Both the position numbers and the translations under genes were made by a program. This document shows positions 1 through 13,260 of a stretch of DNA of 64,000 nucleotides, piece by piece. The stretch's first letter is position 1. Every line of letters starts with the position of its first letter. The DNA comes from Polydactylus sextarius. Lineage: Eukaryota > Chordata > Actinopteri > Polynemidae. The stretch is taken from contig CM028908.1 of assembly GCA_016801845.1 (NCBI GenBank), positions 17,518,047 to 17,582,046 of the forward strand, read 5' to 3'. Below the pieces are notes generated by a model. The model was given only the letters and a program-made list of their open reading frames with translations, was not told the origin of the DNA and did not search any database.

Positions 1-1385
1 ACAGCATATGTAATCCAACATTTTTTTTTCCAATTCTCACAAAGAAATAAGAATTATATGCCTCTTAATATCCTTCACTGCAGCTCCATTTTAATTTGGT
101 TAAACATTTTTGTACAACTCATGAAATGTATTTATATTTTGTCTGGTCACTGGAGTGTGATGCCTTAAATGTTTAAATTATGCAACTCTTTATGGACCTA
201 TACATATGTGCTAATTTTATCAAGCCTATAATTTCCTACACTATCATCACCACATGTATTAAACTAAACAAAATCTGTAAGACATGTTTAGTCCAAAGAT
301 GTGCTGGAGGGATATTTTCCAAATTATTTTAATGGTTCTAAAGCATCACTGAATACATTTGTGGCTTTGTTTGTTTTTGCCCAAGGGAAGATAATACACC
401 ACTTCTCACCCCAGTGTCAACAAACTTCCACTGTAAGACTGTTCATTCTACACATGACCCAATAAAATACATTTTTCCTCGGGAAATTAAGAAATGTTCC
501 ATCACCAAATTGCCAGCTGCGTTCATGTCGGTTTCTGCATATCTGTGTGTCCTGCCTTATTAATGCCTTCATAAACAAATCATTTTATATGTAAAATAGA
601 TGAGATTTTTTTTCTTTTGCTTATAATGAATATGATAATTTTTATGTCACATATAAATAAAATCATTATGCCACACAGATGCAGTAGATGTCAAGAACAC
701 CGCATACTTTTTGTAAGACGGAAATTACTTTTCAATTTTTAAAAAAAATTAATTTTAAATTACTGCAGTCATTTTTGTCTTGCCTCATCCTTTCCAATCT
801 CTAACAAAGTGGTGCTAATCAAGTTAGAGGGGACATTCCTGCCCTCCTCGTCCCTGTAAACTTTCCGAGCCTTTAGTCATGCACCTGCCATTTCCTCATT
901 CGTTTGCACTCTTCCCTCTAAATTACTGGAAGGTGATATACAGCCTGCATGTCCCAAGGCTACAGGAGATTTAGAACTTTGTCCCATATGAAGGAGAGGT
1001 GAGAAAAGACATTACTATGCAGAATAGGTAATATTGAAAACGCCAGAGCTCTTTATGGTGCCCCATGCAGATTATCAATCTATTTGTGTAACTTGGCTAC
1101 CCAGAATTTCATTTCCCTTTTCATTTATTTGCCTTGCTGCAACGTTTTACAGTGCTGAAACTGAAAATTGAAGCCATGACAAGCAAGGGAGCAATATTCC
1201 AAGGGCATAATAGGCCTCTTCTGCTGTATGATTGCAAAAGTTCATTTGGGGTGGGGGTGGACAGCGGGCTGGGTGCAATGACCTCCTTTGATGCTCTGGT
1301 TGGAATATTTTTGAGAAAAGCAGGATGTTGATGACATACGGTTATTTACACTTTGTTCTTGGACTCTCTTTCTAAGCGGTAAGCT

Positions 1386-1417
<32 letters not shown>

Positions 1418-3600
1418 ATAAAAAAGGATAACCTTGATTTATTTCACTAAGGAGCTTTGGAAGCTAGATAATTAACTATATTTGTAAAAATGATTTGATG
1501 GCAACAAACAGATTTTGGAGGGAATGTATTGAGTTTACAGAAAAAGAGGATAAATATGAAAATTGCCTGTGCAGTGGGCACAGATGATTTGCGAGAGCTA
1601 CACCGTGATATTTGAGTACACCCAAACGGATTGAAATAAGTACCATTCGGGGAGTGAAGAGACACACTGTTACACGTCTTGCTCGTGAATTGCATGTTAT
1701 TATTATTATTCGTCCGATGGGCTCAGTCACCAGAGTCATTTTGCCGTGGGAGACAGTGAAAACATTTTATAGTGGCTCACAGGTAGGTTGTGAGACAAGA
1801 CAGACCGTGAGGGAACCATCGCGGCACCATACCTTACATAATCATCACGGCAGTACCCACTGAACATAATTACTATGATTTGTGCCCTCCCATTTCACCC
1901 CTGTATTAAAAAATATTGCTGGAGGTAAGTCAGGCGTGAGCATGGGCAAGACTGCTGTGGTGAATGGAGTGTGGCCCCGAGGGAAAGCTTGGAGAGCAGA
2001 GCACGGTGTCATGCCAAAGAAAGCCAAGTCCTCCCCCTCCACCACCACTATCACCACCACCACCACCCCACAGACACACACCCATCGCCCCGCTGGGCCC
2101 CGGTCATGCCGTGAGAACGGGATGACATTACCGGGCCATTTAGCTGGCGGAAGAGCAGAGAGAGGTGAGAGAGGCGCAGAGTGTGTCGCTTTTGTTATTT
2201 AATGGTTGGCTAATGTCTAGGCAGAGGGGGGTATGCCTCATAGCCAAAAATGAAAATAAATAGGTCAACATTATGAGCCCTGGATGTTGCTGCTATACTG
2301 TGAGGCCTTTAGGGTGCCTGGTTTAACTGAACACACTGAAGCATAACTGGAGTAGCGAACACTCTGCAATTTCATTTTGCTCATCACATGTTCATAGCTC
2401 ATTGTCTCTTCACCCATATACCCGGCACGTTACCCTTTGGTCTGATATGAATATAATACAGAATATTATTATATATAGGAGTCATATTGCTGCGTTCACT
2501 CTGACAGCCACTTTTAGCAAGAGACAAATACTTATGGTCTCACACATGATTCGGTATGGTGTGGATTAAGATGCATATTGATATTTATTTGTTTGTCTAT
2601 CATTTTATGTTTCCGTATTTAAAAAGCCTGCCCAGGTTGAGATGTAGTTTTAACTCCAATGCCACTGATTCAGTTTCTATTGGCTCTAATTTGGTCCTGT
2701 TTTAAAAGGCATTCATCAAACTCAGTCAGAATGTCAGTGCTCTTATCGTCTACAAACTGCCATGACCTCGGGTATTGTACTTGTCCTTTGGGAATAGAGA
2801 TAAACAACACAAACTGACTCTCAAAAGGATACAACAGAATATCCAGTCATCTTCGACCATGCTGTTGTTCAGTCTTGTACAAATTTTGAATTTGAAACAT
2901 TTCATCTTCTTTCCAAAAATTCTTTTGATTTTTTATATTTGTACCCACTTTGAAATATAATCTTAAAACCTCCTGTCACTCTCTTTCCATCTTCTCCAGG
3001 TCACCACGTCAGGGCTGTGTAACCTTATAGAGCAAGGTTAAAACAGACTCCTGTTTGTGTTTATGGGAGTCCGATGGTGTTCATTGCCATATGATAATGT
3101 TTTTTTGTTTTTTGCTTTGTTCTACCCTAATAAGGTATGCTCAGTCAATTTCCTTTTATCCGTTGGCATGCTGGCTACTGGACACAAACGTGCTTTTCAT
3201 TTTTGTATAAGTGTTTTAGACCTTCCACTCTAAGTAGTGTTTAATATCAATATCTGACTCACTCAAACTAATATTTTCATAAATCAAGGACTGCTAAAGT
3301 AATCAGACTTGCCACTCTCTAGTGGATTTAGAAGCTGTTTGGCTGGTGCCTATAGGCGTACAGTAAACCCAGAGTAAATCTGATGAGGAAGCTGAGTGAA
3401 TAGCTATTGGATGTCCTTCCAAATGGAATAGAAATAGATTTTTTTTGTGTGTTGCACTGCATTTACAGTTTAAATTGTGATGCCCATATCCATATCTCTT
3501 TTGAGGCTTTTCTCTTTTTGACACCTGAGGAAAAGTAAATAGCTGTCGATGTGGCTGAAGGTGGAATTTTGTGCATCTTTGTCAATTTGTCCCACTCTTT
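1..3600. other. AT-rich region upstream of celf4, no gene seen
   Basis: I see no convincing coding exon on either strand. Open frames here are under about 110 codons and show no recognisable domain, exon-like boundaries or codon bias. The stretch is AT-rich with small poly-T and poly-A runs and one (TG)n tract at 1386-1414. A His/Thr-rich frame near 2030-2090 comes from a CCACCA-type simple repeat. It could be intergenic DNA, distal promoter, or an intron of a longer celf4 transcript that starts farther left. The sequence alone cannot separate these. Confidence 0.6.
1386..1414. repeat. (TG)n microsatellite
   Basis: Perfect TG dinucleotide run of about 29 bp, upstream of celf4. Confidence 0.95.
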
Positions 3601-3652
3601 TGTGTGTGTACTCGTGTGTGTGTGTGTGTGCGTGCGTGTGTGTGTGAGTGTG
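3601..3652. repeat. Imperfect (TG)n microsatellite
   Basis: TG-rich tract broken by CG and AG steps. It generates Cys/Val-rich frames on + and Thr/His-rich frames on -, none of which are genes. Confidence 0.85.
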
Positions 3653-3980
3653 TTTCTGTTTCTCTTTTCTTTTTTGTTCCTTTCCATGTGCCCCCTTTCT
3701 ACGCCACTCGGCGGTGCTCACAGACTTTCCCCTTTCCGCCTCTCAAAACATCTAATCCACATGACTTTAGAAATGGCAGAGGAAGCTAATAATAATCTCA
3801 CCGTTGAAAAAATAAATAAACCGGTGTTTATTCTTGACAACAACGTGCGGGTCGCAACCGTTCAGAGGAATATTCACCACATCCTTGAGTGTATTTTATA
3901 GCTCTCGCCTGCGGGACCGCATTTCAGCACCACGGAGCTGTCCACCGTCCAGGAGCGAGGAGAGGATGCAGCGATTCTCT

Positions 3981-4007
3981 GCTGCCGCCGCTGCTGCCGC
4001 TGCCGCA
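3981..4007 (+). repeat. (GCN)9 trinucleotide repeat
   Basis: Nine consecutive GCT/GCC/GCA triplets, which would read as poly-Ala in one frame. It lies about 1 kb before the celf4 ATG, in presumed promoter or 5'UTR. No supported coding exon contains it. Confidence 0.8.
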
Positions 4008-4588
4008 CAGGATGAGGATGATCAGCACTATAAGATGACGTGAAATGTGATTTAAGCACAATATCAAATCACCTGAGATCGACGGCCACCCTTTCCACCC
4101 CATTTTAAAAATTCGCATCCCATCTGCAGCGCATGTTTATTCTTACATGAAAGGAAACATGGCAGGTGTAAATTGTCAAGAAGACAGCCGCACGGCTTAT
4201 TACAGCCAATAAGAACAGTGTGCATGTCAGTCACGAAGTAATAAATTCTTGACATGGTGAACGTGTAGTTATTTGCTCTGAGTAGGAGCACAAAGGACCG
4301 TATTCTCTATATTTCTCTATTTATAGACCCTCTCCCCTTCGTGGAATGTACCATCGCTCCTCGCGTAAGAAAAAAAGGGGGGGACAGAAAACGTTGGATT
4401 TGACAAATGCAGAGTTTATAGTAGCTCCCGTTTATTCAAACCTCCCCACTGTTCTGGCAGAGATTGAACCGCTCCTGTCCGTTTAAACCGAGAAGACACC
4501 CATACCGACTCCTCAATGCAAAAAAATAAAAGGGTGCCAAGAAGCTGGGACGAGGGAACGTTGGTGTAAATAGACAGTGAGCGCTCTT

Positions 4589-4590
<2 letters not shown>

Positions 4591-4634
<44 letters not shown>

Positions 4635-4686
4635 ATCTCTCTCCCTCCCCCTTCTCTCTTTCTCTCTCTTTCTCTCTGTCTCTCTT
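4591..4686. repeat. (CT)n polypyrimidine microsatellite
   Basis: A pure CT run to about 4631, then an impure CT/CCT tract to 4686. On the - strand it makes a spurious Arg/Glu-rich frame. In the presumed celf4 promoter or 5'UTR it could act as a GAGA-like or CT-element, but that is only inference. Confidence 0.9.
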
Positions 4687-4997
4687 TTATGAAATCAATG
4701 AACGAGTTATTGGGTAGGACATAAATATAAGGAATCAAAGCCTCCACCGGGACCAACGGCATTGCGCGCTTTTGATATGCGTCTTCGCCAAATGCTACAT
4801 GTGTTTTCACATCAATGTAAATATTGGCTTTGATAGGACGGGAGCGGAATCAGCTCTGGCACGGCTTGGTCTCGGAACCAAATTTTGACCAAGACTTCCA
4901 CCAGCTTTTTTTTTTTTTTTTTTCCAACGTAAAACGATTCTCCACCGTCACCATCTGCTGCTGTTGTACCCATCCCAACTCACTGGCCGGTCCGAAG

Positions 4998-5274
4998 ATG
5001 GCAACTTTAACCAACGGGCAGGTGGACGGCACCGTGCACGGTGTCAGTGTGGTCTCCGCCAGTACGAACGGGCTCGTGAACGGATTAAGTCACAGCCACA
5101 GCCCGGCGGGTTGCCCGGCCACCATCCCCATGAAGGACCACGATGCCATCAAACTCTTCATCGGTCAGATCCCCCGCAACCTGGACGAGAAGGACCTCCG
5201 GCCCCTCTTCGAGGAGTTCGGCAAGATCTACGAGCTCACTGTACTCAAGGACCGATTCACGGGCATGCACAAAG
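4998..5274 (+). CDS. celf4: celf4 coding exon 1: N-terminus and first part of RRM1
   Basis: CELF4 (BRUNOL4) is a neuronal RNA-binding protein with three RRMs. It controls splicing, stability and translation of synaptic mRNAs by binding U/G-rich elements. This exon encodes residues 1-92 plus the first base of codon 93. The start is placed at 4998 because the protein then opens MATLTNGQ, matching the CELF4 type MATL-NGQ opening, and the context is strong (A at -3, G at +4). Residues 1-44 are a Ser/Asn/Gly-rich leader containing NGLVNGLSHS. RRM1 begins near MKDHDAIKLFIGQ (residues 45-57), with RNP2 = LFIGQI (53-58), then IPRNLDEKDL and FEEFGKIYELTVLKDRFTG. The leader and the IPRNLDEKDL segment favour CELF4 over CELF3, 5 or 6. 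The exon ends AAAG|GTGGGT, splitting a Gly codon after its first base. RNP1 is completed by the exon at 26488. The frame stays open upstream to an ATG at 4824, but that extension includes a poly-Phe run from a T tract and looks like untranslated sequence. The gene is incomplete in this window. Confidence 0.96.
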
Positions 5275-5280
5275 GTGGGT
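5275..5280 (+). other. celf4: 5' splice site of celf4 exon 1
   Basis: AAG|GTGGGT fits the donor consensus. It ends the exon exactly where CELF RRM1 homology stops; the following intron codons read GLICPC and have no family match. Retention of intron 1 would add about 20 foreign residues before a stop at 5331-5333. Confidence 0.93.
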
Positions 5281-5824
5281 TGATATGTCCATGTTCCCTG
5301 AGATTATCGCTCTACTTGTTTTTGTCAGCGTGAGATCTGTCACTCATTGGTAAGAGTGAGGATCTAAAATCACGCACGATTTTATGTGGAGAACTGCGCG
5401 GTTGTTGGCAAATTATGCAATTTTCGTGTAGTGCTGAAGCCTGAATGACTTCATGTAGGATATGTTGTTGTCGGCATCTGTGACACACAAAAAAGGATAT
5501 TTATTGTGTGACTTGTCATTGGTTCTAAAATTCATTCATTCGTTTTTTTTTTTAACCTTATGGAGTCCAGGCACGAGAGTGTCACGAATCGGGAGTCACG
5601 ACGGCGGCATGAATTTATGTCGGGTGATATTAGGAGGAGCAATGTTCCTATTTGGGCAGTGTGCACGGGAGTATTCACACATCTAGTCCGGGCGGTTGTA
5701 AACGTGCTTTCATTCACTTCACTGCTAAATCCAGGCAATTAACCTCACGTTTTCACGTTGCAATAGCGGGAGGCTGTGTTTGATTGCCCGCAGCACAGTA
5801 CACTCTGTTGCCCGTAACTCTCTC

Positions 5825-5997
<173 letters not shown>

Positions 5998-8025
5998 AAT
6001 GAGTGTGTGTGAGTGAGTTTGGGGGTAGGAGAAGGGGTGCCGCGCGTGCATGTGTGTACAAACGTGTGTAGCAGAGGGAGTAGGCCTGTGAATATTTTGT
6101 AAGCTGCTTTTGCACAGATTTACAGATTTTAAGGTTTTCAAAATTTTCACTTTCTAATCATCACAATTATTTCTCCTTGAAAATGAAAAATGCTTACACA
6201 TTTCTTTAACTTTCTAAGTGCTTTGTTAGCTGTAGGTCTAATGGTTTTTTTTATTATTATTTATTTTTTTTAATAACTTTTCTTACTAACACAGAGCTGA
6301 TCCTTCTTACGGCACCAAATTATAAACTTTTGGTGTGACATTTTTAATTTTTAATTTTTTTTTATTTTATGCTAGTAATAACTACTTTTTTTCACCTTTA
6401 GCACAAAAGGAATGATGATGCTTTAACCCTGTATTTTATTTTCTGTTCTCAAGGGAAGGGTCATTCTCCGCAAATCACCATCTAATGAGAGATCACTAAT
6501 TGATCTGCTGTACCTGCAGGACGTCTCCCAGGGGAGCAGACTACATTCCTCTAAAACCTCCCTCTGCCCCATGTAAACAGTGTGTGACATGGACCATGTG
6601 TCAGAAAATGATTATGATATACAAATACTTCCAGAGGGTAGAGACTGTTTGTAGTTAAGGGGGAAACCAAAGAGGGGAAGAAGAGAAGAGAAGAGAGAGA
6701 AAGAGATGTGTGTGTATGTGTATGTGTGGGGGGGTTATCTCTTATTAATAGCCCAGCTGTAGTAGCGACTCCCTGTTGGACGGTTAATCACCAGTGGGCC
6801 CAGAACTATAGGCACGGCTCGCCAGCTGATTCTAAGAACTGTCTCCTCACCACGATATACGGCCCTGCTTCCCGGGCTGGGCCCCCGCTTTCATTAGCAA
6901 GCCCCCGCTGTGCTCATATTTTAACTAGCTGGAGGCACTAGCTGCTCCCCGGCTCACCAGCTCACTGGCTCACTGCAAGCTGTTTGAAGGCCGTGTTCCC
7001 TCCACAGACTCCTAACACCTTCCTGAGGTTTCCGTTGAAGATTCCCAAATTAGCAGTAAAACACAACATGTCCCACAAATAACAGGCAAAGAGACTGACT
7101 GTGTACACTGCCATCATACTGGTTTTATTGTGGACTACACAGCATAACATGAAACAGGTAGAGTAAGTCATCACAGCAAGAGTTTGAGACAAGATTAAAC
7201 ACACTTGCAAATATAAGAGTAAATATAAATATTTGGAAGAAAAATAAATTTATGCCTCAGCTATTTTTCTATCTTGAAAAATAAAAGCCTTGCAAAAATC
7301 TATTTTAACCATTAAAGTTGATGACGTATTTGCGTTCGGACACAGACACTGTGTATTTGTACTTACATTGACATGTTGGTGGATCGTGTTCTGTAATGGT
7401 TGTGGTAGTACAAAGCCTCAGCTGGAACCGGAGATTGTAAATGATTGACTGCCATTTCCTTTGCAATTTAGTTTTTTCTTGTGCTTTTTCAAATTATGCA
7501 TTCTTGGTAATTGTCATCCCTAACAATGTAATACCTTATCTGGAGATGCTGTTGTGTTCATTTAACTTTACCCAAGGAGACTTGACACTTTTTACAAAGA
7601 AATAAGCATGGTTTTCAGTTAGATAATACAGAGCTTTTTCTATGTGGACGGTAATAAAAGGCCGTCGTCCTCTTTTGCTGTACATCAACAAACCTAAAGA
7701 AACATCCTTTGCTATGGTAATACTACATCTGAAGAAAGAGACCCCTATTACAGCCATTGTCAGCCGTGCCTGTGATACTATTGCCATAACCCTCCCCATA
7801 ATGACTCCATGTATCACTAGTAATCTAGTCTTTAGGATTCTGTCCCCTTGGAATGGAGGGGCGGGAGGAGGGGGGCAAGGAGGAGGGGAGCATGGGACAG
7901 GGGTCTGCAGAGGCAGGGAGTGGGCGAAGGGACACCAGTGCAGGCCTACATTCTCCCAATGATTTTATTTCTCTCCCCTCTGCGACCGAGCCATGCTAAT
8001 AGAGGCCATTTATAATGGTCACCGG

Positions 8026-8051
8026 CTGCTGCTGCTGCTGCTGCTGCTGCT
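8026..8051 (+). repeat. (CTG)n trinucleotide repeat in sense orientation
   Basis: A pure CTG run of nearly nine units in intron 1, flanked by non-repetitive sequence. The celf4 pre-mRNA would carry a CUG repeat at this point. Confidence 0.93.
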
Positions 8052-10243
8052 ACCAAGCACAACGGGGCTGAGAGGCACGGCTAGCACAAAGAGCCAGCCC
8101 TTTCTTTTTCTCTTCTCCCTGGCAATGCAGCATGGAAGGTGGGGATCTATTCAAGAAAGAAGGTGTAGATATGATTGCTAGCACTATTCATCAGCCTGAT
8201 TTCATGTAATAATCACTGGGGCAATTGAGCTGTGATGATATGGGGAAGACATGTAATAACTGAAGGTGTTATCTATTGTTTACTGCTGTCACATCTTCAG
8301 GCAGTATTGTGTTCCTCGCCAAACCTTTATTGTCTACATCTTTGCTTTTTCACAAGCAAATGCAAATTCAGGTGTCAACAAGTTTGTTTTACCGCTGTTG
8401 TTTCATTTACCGCAAATAATATATTTGTCCTCGGCCAAACTAAATACATTAGCAACAGCTCTTGCCATAGGCTCAGACAGGTGAAGTAGTTATGAACCAG
8501 AGAGTTGCTCAAAGTCAGAGCAGGTGTTGAAACTTCATTTAGATGTGAGCCAACTGGTCCATTTTGACCTGGCAAGTGATGTAAACAAAATGTCACTGGT
8601 CTTTAGTTCACATCACGTGTTTTCTTTATTAAGTAATGACACCACAGTTCCACTCTATGTAAACACTGATTAACGATGACACCTTAGCTGTCAAAGAAAC
8701 ACTGTATAATTTGATATCAATACTTAAGAAGAGGCTTATATAATCATATACTGTTTAACGTGTTTGAAATCAAACAAGTGGAAACAGCTTAATGACCAAT
8801 CGCAATCTTGTTTAAATTTACCCATACTGCAGATGGCTAATGCTACAGATGGGAGCTATAATCTGTGCTGGTCATAAAGGGAGTTATGGTTCCCACTGAA
8901 TGCCTATGGTTTTGATATTTCAGCCCTTTTAACTGAATATGTCAGGATAGCAGGTTCAGAACAGATCATTGAGTTTATCGCGTTTGGTGAGGCCAGGAAG
9001 TCATGATGCCAAAAACATGAAACACTCATGCTGTGTTTTATTGCAAGCAATTAGGTGTTACAGGTTGTCATTAGAAAAGTGGTGTCTGCAAAAGAAGAGA
9101 AGGATAAAACCAAATTCGGCTTTGGAACAAAGGAAAAACGAAGTGAGGGTGTGTTTTTCCATCCTGCAGGTCTGCGTTAATGCAGCATGCGTTCTGGCCG
9201 AAAAATTTCACTCCAGTTGCATCATCCTCACTGTGGGATCCTCTCTCTCCTCCTCTCGCATTCGGTTTGGGATGAGTGTGTGTGCATGTGTTTATGTGCT
9301 CTTCCTTTCCTCCTTGGCCCAGTATCCTCCACTCAGCTCAGCTCAGAATGCACGTTCAGGCCCCACATTGTGCCGTGTTTCTACAAAGACACGTCGCAAT
9401 CGATTTTGAGTGTTTTGTCAGAGAGAAAGGCAACATGTGTCACAGAGGAGGTCGCTCCTCAAAGTACACTTGACTACCGGCACCACACTGCACCCGCCAC
9501 CCCTGTCCTGGCAGAGCCCAGAACTGCCAAGCAACAAGAGGGAAACAAGAGGCGGAGCTAGAGCGGGGAGTACACTGAGCCTAATTTGTCAGAAGGGCCG
9601 TTGTCAAGGCAGCACTGCTTCTGTTGTCCATTATTATTGGAGGGGACTGTCAGATGGGGGCTGGCTGATGGCCGAGCAGGGAGCCAGTTAGTCACAGTGA
9701 GAGTTGACCACAACGAGCCAAAGGAGGGATGGAACTCTTGCGAAGATTAGCATGCTAACAGCAGGTCTGGAGTCACGATGCCTGTCAGGGAGGTGGAGTC
9801 CTCTGGCTCCTCTGACCTCGGCGGTCTTCTCATTAAAACCACTGACCTTTACATACATAGAGAGACGGACGTAATATAAAGGGATGGCTGTACTTACCCA
9901 CTCATCTCATTTCACTTCCTACAGAAACTAGCTGACGCTCTGCTCTCAGACATTGCAGTGTTGTTGCACAACCACTTTCGTAGCTCAAGTAACTTGATAG
10001 CAACATTGTCATTTAGACTTTGTCAGCTTGACAGAAAACTTTTTGTGTGAAGCATGCCTAGCATCACATGGCATAGCCTGGTCAGCACATATCACACATG
10101 TGCTACAGTGTAGATAATGGTTTCACTCGGGAAAGTCATGGCTCATTGTGGATGACAGTGCTGACCTGTGGAGAAGACAACAGTGAAGATTTGTGGTTAT
10201 CGCTACAGGTCAGAGAGACTGCTGATGTCAACAATTTCCACAC

Positions 10244-10276
<33 letters not shown>

Positions 10277-10290
10277 TACAGACAGACAGA
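10244..10290. repeat. (CAGA)n tetranucleotide repeat
   Basis: About eleven CAGA-type units with single-base interruptions. Confidence 0.93.
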
Positions 10291-11190
10291 AAATTTATCC
10301 ATGATATTTCCAGCAATTTCTGAAGTGAAAACTATTTCTAAAAAATTATATGTACAGTAAAGAAAGCTTTCTTGCTTTTTGACACTGTTAAATTCCTCTG
10401 CAGATAGCCTAGAGCTGGGTTAAAATAAAGTCTGCTTTAAATGTTTCATCAACATTTGGCCTTTTGTTTTCCATATAGAGGCTAGACAAGTTATGCTGGC
10501 TTCCCTCCTTTTTCTTTTTTTTTCTTTTTTTCCAAATGCCGTGTCGGTAGCCTTGGTGTTCTGGTCTTTCATTGGATTAAAAAAAAGGAAAAGTTTGTTT
10601 TTTTGATGGATGCACCTTGAAGAGGTTTTTTTTCAAGGGTGTTGCATCAGCTAAGTATTATTGTGCTTTTTTTAAAAAAAAAAAGTTTATGCTTTGGGCA
10701 TCTTCAATCTTTAAGCTCCCCTTAATACCACTTCCACGCCCCCCTGCCTCAAATACCAGTTGCTTGCTTCTAAAGATGAGGAATGCAATAGCTTTGAAAT
10801 GTTGGAAAGGCTTACATGTCGTTTTTAAAGTTTTACTTTTGTCCTAGTAATGGTTACCATTATTTAAATTTGTTTTATTAATAACATAACTTCCTGAAGG
10901 GAAGAGCTTTGCTTTTTTTCCCTACACAATATACTCTTCATTCGAGGATTACAAATATAAACATGTTAATATTGTTTTACTCATTCTGCTACAGTGAACC
11001 ACATATGATTTCTGTCTTTGTCTTATTTAATTCTGTATATGTTGGATTTTGCTCTAATTCTGGGTCTTTCATGTGTGCAATGGGCTCATGCAAGCACCAC
11101 ATTCAATATGTAGTTATTCATATATGAAATTCTTAAAGACCATTTTCTTCGTGTAAAAGTCATAATGTTATGATTCTCCTCTCTCCCCCT

Positions 11191-11191
11191 G

Positions 11192-11243
<52 letters not shown>
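11191..11243. repeat. (TG)n microsatellite
   Basis: TG run of about 53 bp with one CG step, sense strand of intron 1. Confidence 0.95.
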
Positions 11244-11244
<1 letters not shown>

Positions 11245-11421
11245 AAACTAGTGTTTTGCCTTTTGGATTAGAGCTACCAGCTCCTTTTATCAAGCTTTGC
11301 ACAGTCAGAAGGTATTATGATAGGAAATATTATATAATATCCATGCCCAATATCTGTGTGTGTACAGTACGTGTGTGTTTGTTCTTCCCCATATATACAT
11401 GTGTATGTATCTGTGAGTGTG

Positions 11422-11534
<113 letters not shown>

Positions 11535-12889
11535 TTTAGGTCCAAACCTGACTCAGCCCCTCCATGTGCACATGAAAAGAGGTCCAGTTGCAGCCTCACT
11601 GCAGACTCTTTCCACCAGGAAATAGCAGCATGACACAGCAGCAATATGAAAAATAGCAGCAAACTTTGTCACAGTTAATTGTAGCAGTGGCCCGTTAATG
11701 GATATCCAGTAAGTATTCGTCTGCATTCTTCTGCCCCTAAATGTCTTCTATTTATTTTAAACTCCATCTAATTTTTTTTCACTTCATTCTATTTTTAATA
11801 TTCCTCTCAAGGTCAAGTTTTGCTTTAATATTACTAGAGAAGCAAATAATTGTTATTACATTGCAAACAGGAAATAATACATGCACTTTCAATTACCTTT
11901 TTAGACCATACAAAATGGGCTCATATACACTACACAAATCATTCGGCTTTGGAGATTTATGGTTCATAGAAAGTTGAATTGTTGTTTATTCTCAACCAAA
12001 TTGCTAAACATAACTTGAAGTGGCGTATCTGGGTCTGCCTGCTGGGATACTCTAAAGCAGGGATTACATGAGCTGTGTTCTATTTGTCCCAGACAGAAAG
12101 CACGTCAAAGACTGCTGAGCATGTGTGTCTTGTCAGGCCAGACACATATTTAGCCTCCTCTCGATGTATGCACACAATCACCTATGCTGTGCGGTGACGG
12201 CCACGTTTCATTTGAGTGTCCCTTCGATTCAATTCACTTTCACTGCCATCTCTCTTCATGTCTATTTCATGTCCCTCAATTAAAAATGCACCACGTTGAC
12301 TTGTAAAAGGAAGGTGGGAATGGAGGTTAGGGCTTTTCAAAGATCCCTCTCAATTATTCAAGGCCAGGTTTGATTCAGAAAATGGAGGGGGATTAATAAG
12401 TCATGCAGAAGTTTTTGAGTGTTTGAGAATCAGATGTAATGCAAGATCAAACTATGAAATCAACCAAAAATAAATGTTTGTTGTTAATAACATCTGGTAA
12501 AATCAGCGTCCTGAGTTTAAATTCCTACTTCTCTTCATCACATGAAGTCAGCAACTCAACTCAGAGAAGCTTTGCTGTTGTTCCACATTATATATAAAAG
12601 AAAAATGGTATTTAAAAAAGCTCCGAATGACATCAAACAATTGATCAGCTTTGACTTTGTCTTTCAAATTTTGTATCTGTGTCTGCATACTCACTGACTC
12701 CATATCGTTCCATTTTCATTCCCCAGAAATTATGCAGGTCAGTGTGTTTTGCTATCAGATATTACCATTCAAATCATCTTGGCATCACACTGAGAGAAAG
12801 TACATCAAGGTTTTATCCTATCCTGCTGGTTGGAGAGCAGATAGACCAAAACATATCGCTGCAGCGGGAGATGGTGCAAGAGTGCGTAA

Positions 12890-13260
12890 AACGACAAGGA
12901 GCTCAAGACAGAGAGAAAGAGAGAGTGGAGGGGGGTGGGGGAATTAGAGGGATGTTGAAACACGAATGATGTAAGAGAATGCGTGAAAAGAGGCGAGGGA
13001 GATCCATGGAAGAGAGTTCGGATGTGGAGGGGGGGTTGCACACAAAGACAGAGAGAGGATATGAAGAGGCAGAGAGATATAAAAGAGAGTAGAGATTGTT
13101 AAGACAGGTGCAAACCAAAAATGGAGGCGCAGAGAGATTGTTCGGTGACAGGCACAGAGTGAGCGAAAGGAAGACGGAAAGGGGCTGAAAAGTAATGGCT
13201 GAAAAGCAGGAAAGGAAAAACGACAGACAGAGTGAGAAGTAGAAAGAGTGAGGGAGTCCC
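12890..13260 (+). other. Polypurine-rich region
   Basis: About 370 bp dominated by A and G on the + strand (GAGAGA, GGAGGGG and AAAGAG mixtures). The complementary strand has the longest open frame of the window (184 codons, 12944-13498), but its translation is Ser/Leu/Pro/Phe-rich low-complexity sequence expected from CT-rich DNA. I read no gene here. Confidence 0.75.

Larger units (their letters stand above)
3830..4997 (+). promoter_or_regulatory. celf4: Presumed celf4 promoter and 5'UTR region
   Basis: This is the block directly before the celf4 start codon. It contains a GC-rich (GCN)9 patch (3981-4007), a near-CRE octamer TGACGTGA (4036-4043, one base from TGACGTCA), a long CT tract (4591-4686), an AT-rich ATAAATATAA segment near 4720, and a poly-T run of about 20 at 4904-4923. 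No transcription start or canonical TATA/Inr pair can be fixed from sequence. The last roughly 100 bp before the ATG (CACC/CTG-rich, no in-frame stop from 4824 on) are most likely 5'UTR. The assignment rests on position rather than a diagnostic motif. Confidence 0.4.
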
